Shown in pieces: positions 11,626 through 12,127 of a stretch of DNA of 12,127 nucleotides (positions within the stretch are counted from its first letter, which is position 1; each line of letters starts with the position of its first letter). The notes under the pieces are model-generated. The model did not search any database. It was given only the letters and a program-made list of their open reading frames with translations, and was not told where the DNA came from. The stretch is from Lactobacillus sp. (GTDB lineage Bacteria > Bacillota > Bacilli > Lactobacillales > Lactobacillaceae): assembly GCA_003482405.1 (NCBI GenBank), contig DMZB01000020.1, positions 1 to 12,127 on the forward strand, given 5' to 3'. The translations under genes and the position numbers were made by a program.

Positions 11626-12127
11626 ATGGTTCAAGTGTTAATTGGTATCATCATTCTAGCAATTATACTGTTTGGGGCAGTGTTTGCCTTCCAAAAAATT
11701 ACTGGACGTAAAATTCAAGCGTTGAAGGATCGTCGTGAGGATTTACGGCAACTTCATGTCGATCAACAGGTGAATGCTGGCCATCAGCTCAGCTTAACCG
11801 GGCAGTCTTTGACAGCTTTTAATGGTCTAAACGACGAGTATCAAAATGTTGAAACAAAGACGCTGCCACAGGTCGATCAAATTACGAACCAACTGTTAGT
11901 TGATGCGCGCGGCATTAACTTTGTTAAAACGCGTACTGAATTGCAACAGGCAACAGATTTGTTAGATGATGCGACGGAAAAACTCACACATGTTCAAGGT
12001 GGTTTGGACGCACTGAAGAAGGTCGATAGCGATCATCGGGCAGCGGTTAGTCAGTTGGAAAAGAAGTACCAGGATTTGCGGAAGGTCTTACTTTCTCAAA
12101 ATCTGAGTTTTGGAGACAGCATCGATA
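11626..12127 (+). CDS. ezrA: EzrA, septation ring formation regulator, N-terminal part (3' end outside window)
   Basis: The first 167 codons are present and the frame is open at the edge. EzrA is a membrane-anchored, spectrin-like coiled-coil protein that controls FtsZ ring assembly and PBP1 shuttling in Firmicutes. Residues 3-21 (QVLIGIIILAIILFGAVFAF) form the single N-terminal membrane helix, followed by basic KITGRKIQALKDRR and long polar helices (LTAFNGLNDEYQNVETKTLPQVDQ, FVKTRTELQQATDLLDDATEKL, SDHRAAVSQLEKKYQDLRKVLLSQNLSFGDSID). The LEKKYxxLRKxLLxxxxSFGxxID ending is characteristic of EzrA. The start ATG 11626 has only a weak GGGGATGG 9 nt upstream but places the membrane helix at the very N-terminus, as in the family. 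Confidence 0.93.
   Translation, partial: MVQVLIGIIILAIILFGAVFAFQKITGRKIQALKDRREDLRQLHVDQQVNAGHQLSLTGQSLTAFNGLNDEYQNVETKTLPQVDQITNQLLVDARGINFVKTRTELQQATDLLDDATEKLTHVQGGLDALKKVDSDHRAAVSQLEKKYQDLRKVLLSQNLSFGDSID

Noticed and set aside
11535..11708. A 57-codon ORF starting in the ezrA leader (MKFQFDDVHFNDLFQKSKQ...) and overlapping the ezrA start in another frame.
   Set aside because: No Shine-Dalgarno before its ATG, no recognisable domain, and its second half is just ezrA out of frame.

Overview
This is an ordinary chromosomal stretch of a low-to-mid GC Firmicute. Gene content and protein style point to the family Lactobacillaceae: RodA and EzrA, a YueI-like DUF1694 protein next to RarA, a zinc-free ribosomal protein S4, a PlcR-like regulator and a Lactobacillus-type D-Ala ligase. 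I cannot name the genus. The ligase is of the phenylalanine type that goes with intrinsic vancomycin resistance, which argues against the L. delbrueckii/acidophilus group.

Layout. The left part (1-6654) reads mostly rightward: the 3' end of rodA, then a short lipoyl-carrier protein (GcvH-like), a bidirectional terminator, a leftward gamma-glutamyl-hydrolase-type amidotransferase (puuD-like), a divergent DUF2785 gene, ddl with its own strong promoter, tag (3-methyladenine glycosylase), a doubtful small ORF overlapping the tag stop, a GNAT acetyltransferase and a PlcR/RRNPP-type regulator. A 19-bp-stem terminator ends that run. The right part (6719-11426) is entirely leftward. Listed in transcription order from the right it is: a free methionine-(R)-sulfoxide reductase, rpsD with a long leader, yueI, rarA, a probable 6S RNA, a small membrane protein and a universal stress gene killed by an in-frame stop. 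ezrA starts divergently at 11626 and runs off the end.

Functional themes are cell-wall growth and division (RodA, Ddl, EzrA), DNA maintenance (Tag, RarA), translation (S4), stress and redox (Usp, fRMsr) and probable carbon-catabolite input (CcpA/cre-like boxes before usp and before the DUF2785 gene).

I found no new defence, mobile or biosynthetic system. The points most worth a second look are the broken usp gene behind intact cre-like promoter sequences, a ~33-bp repeat bracketing tag and running into an atypical Tag tail, the F-type Ddl, the 6S-like RNA, and the rpsD leader with a hairpin covering its ribosome-binding site.
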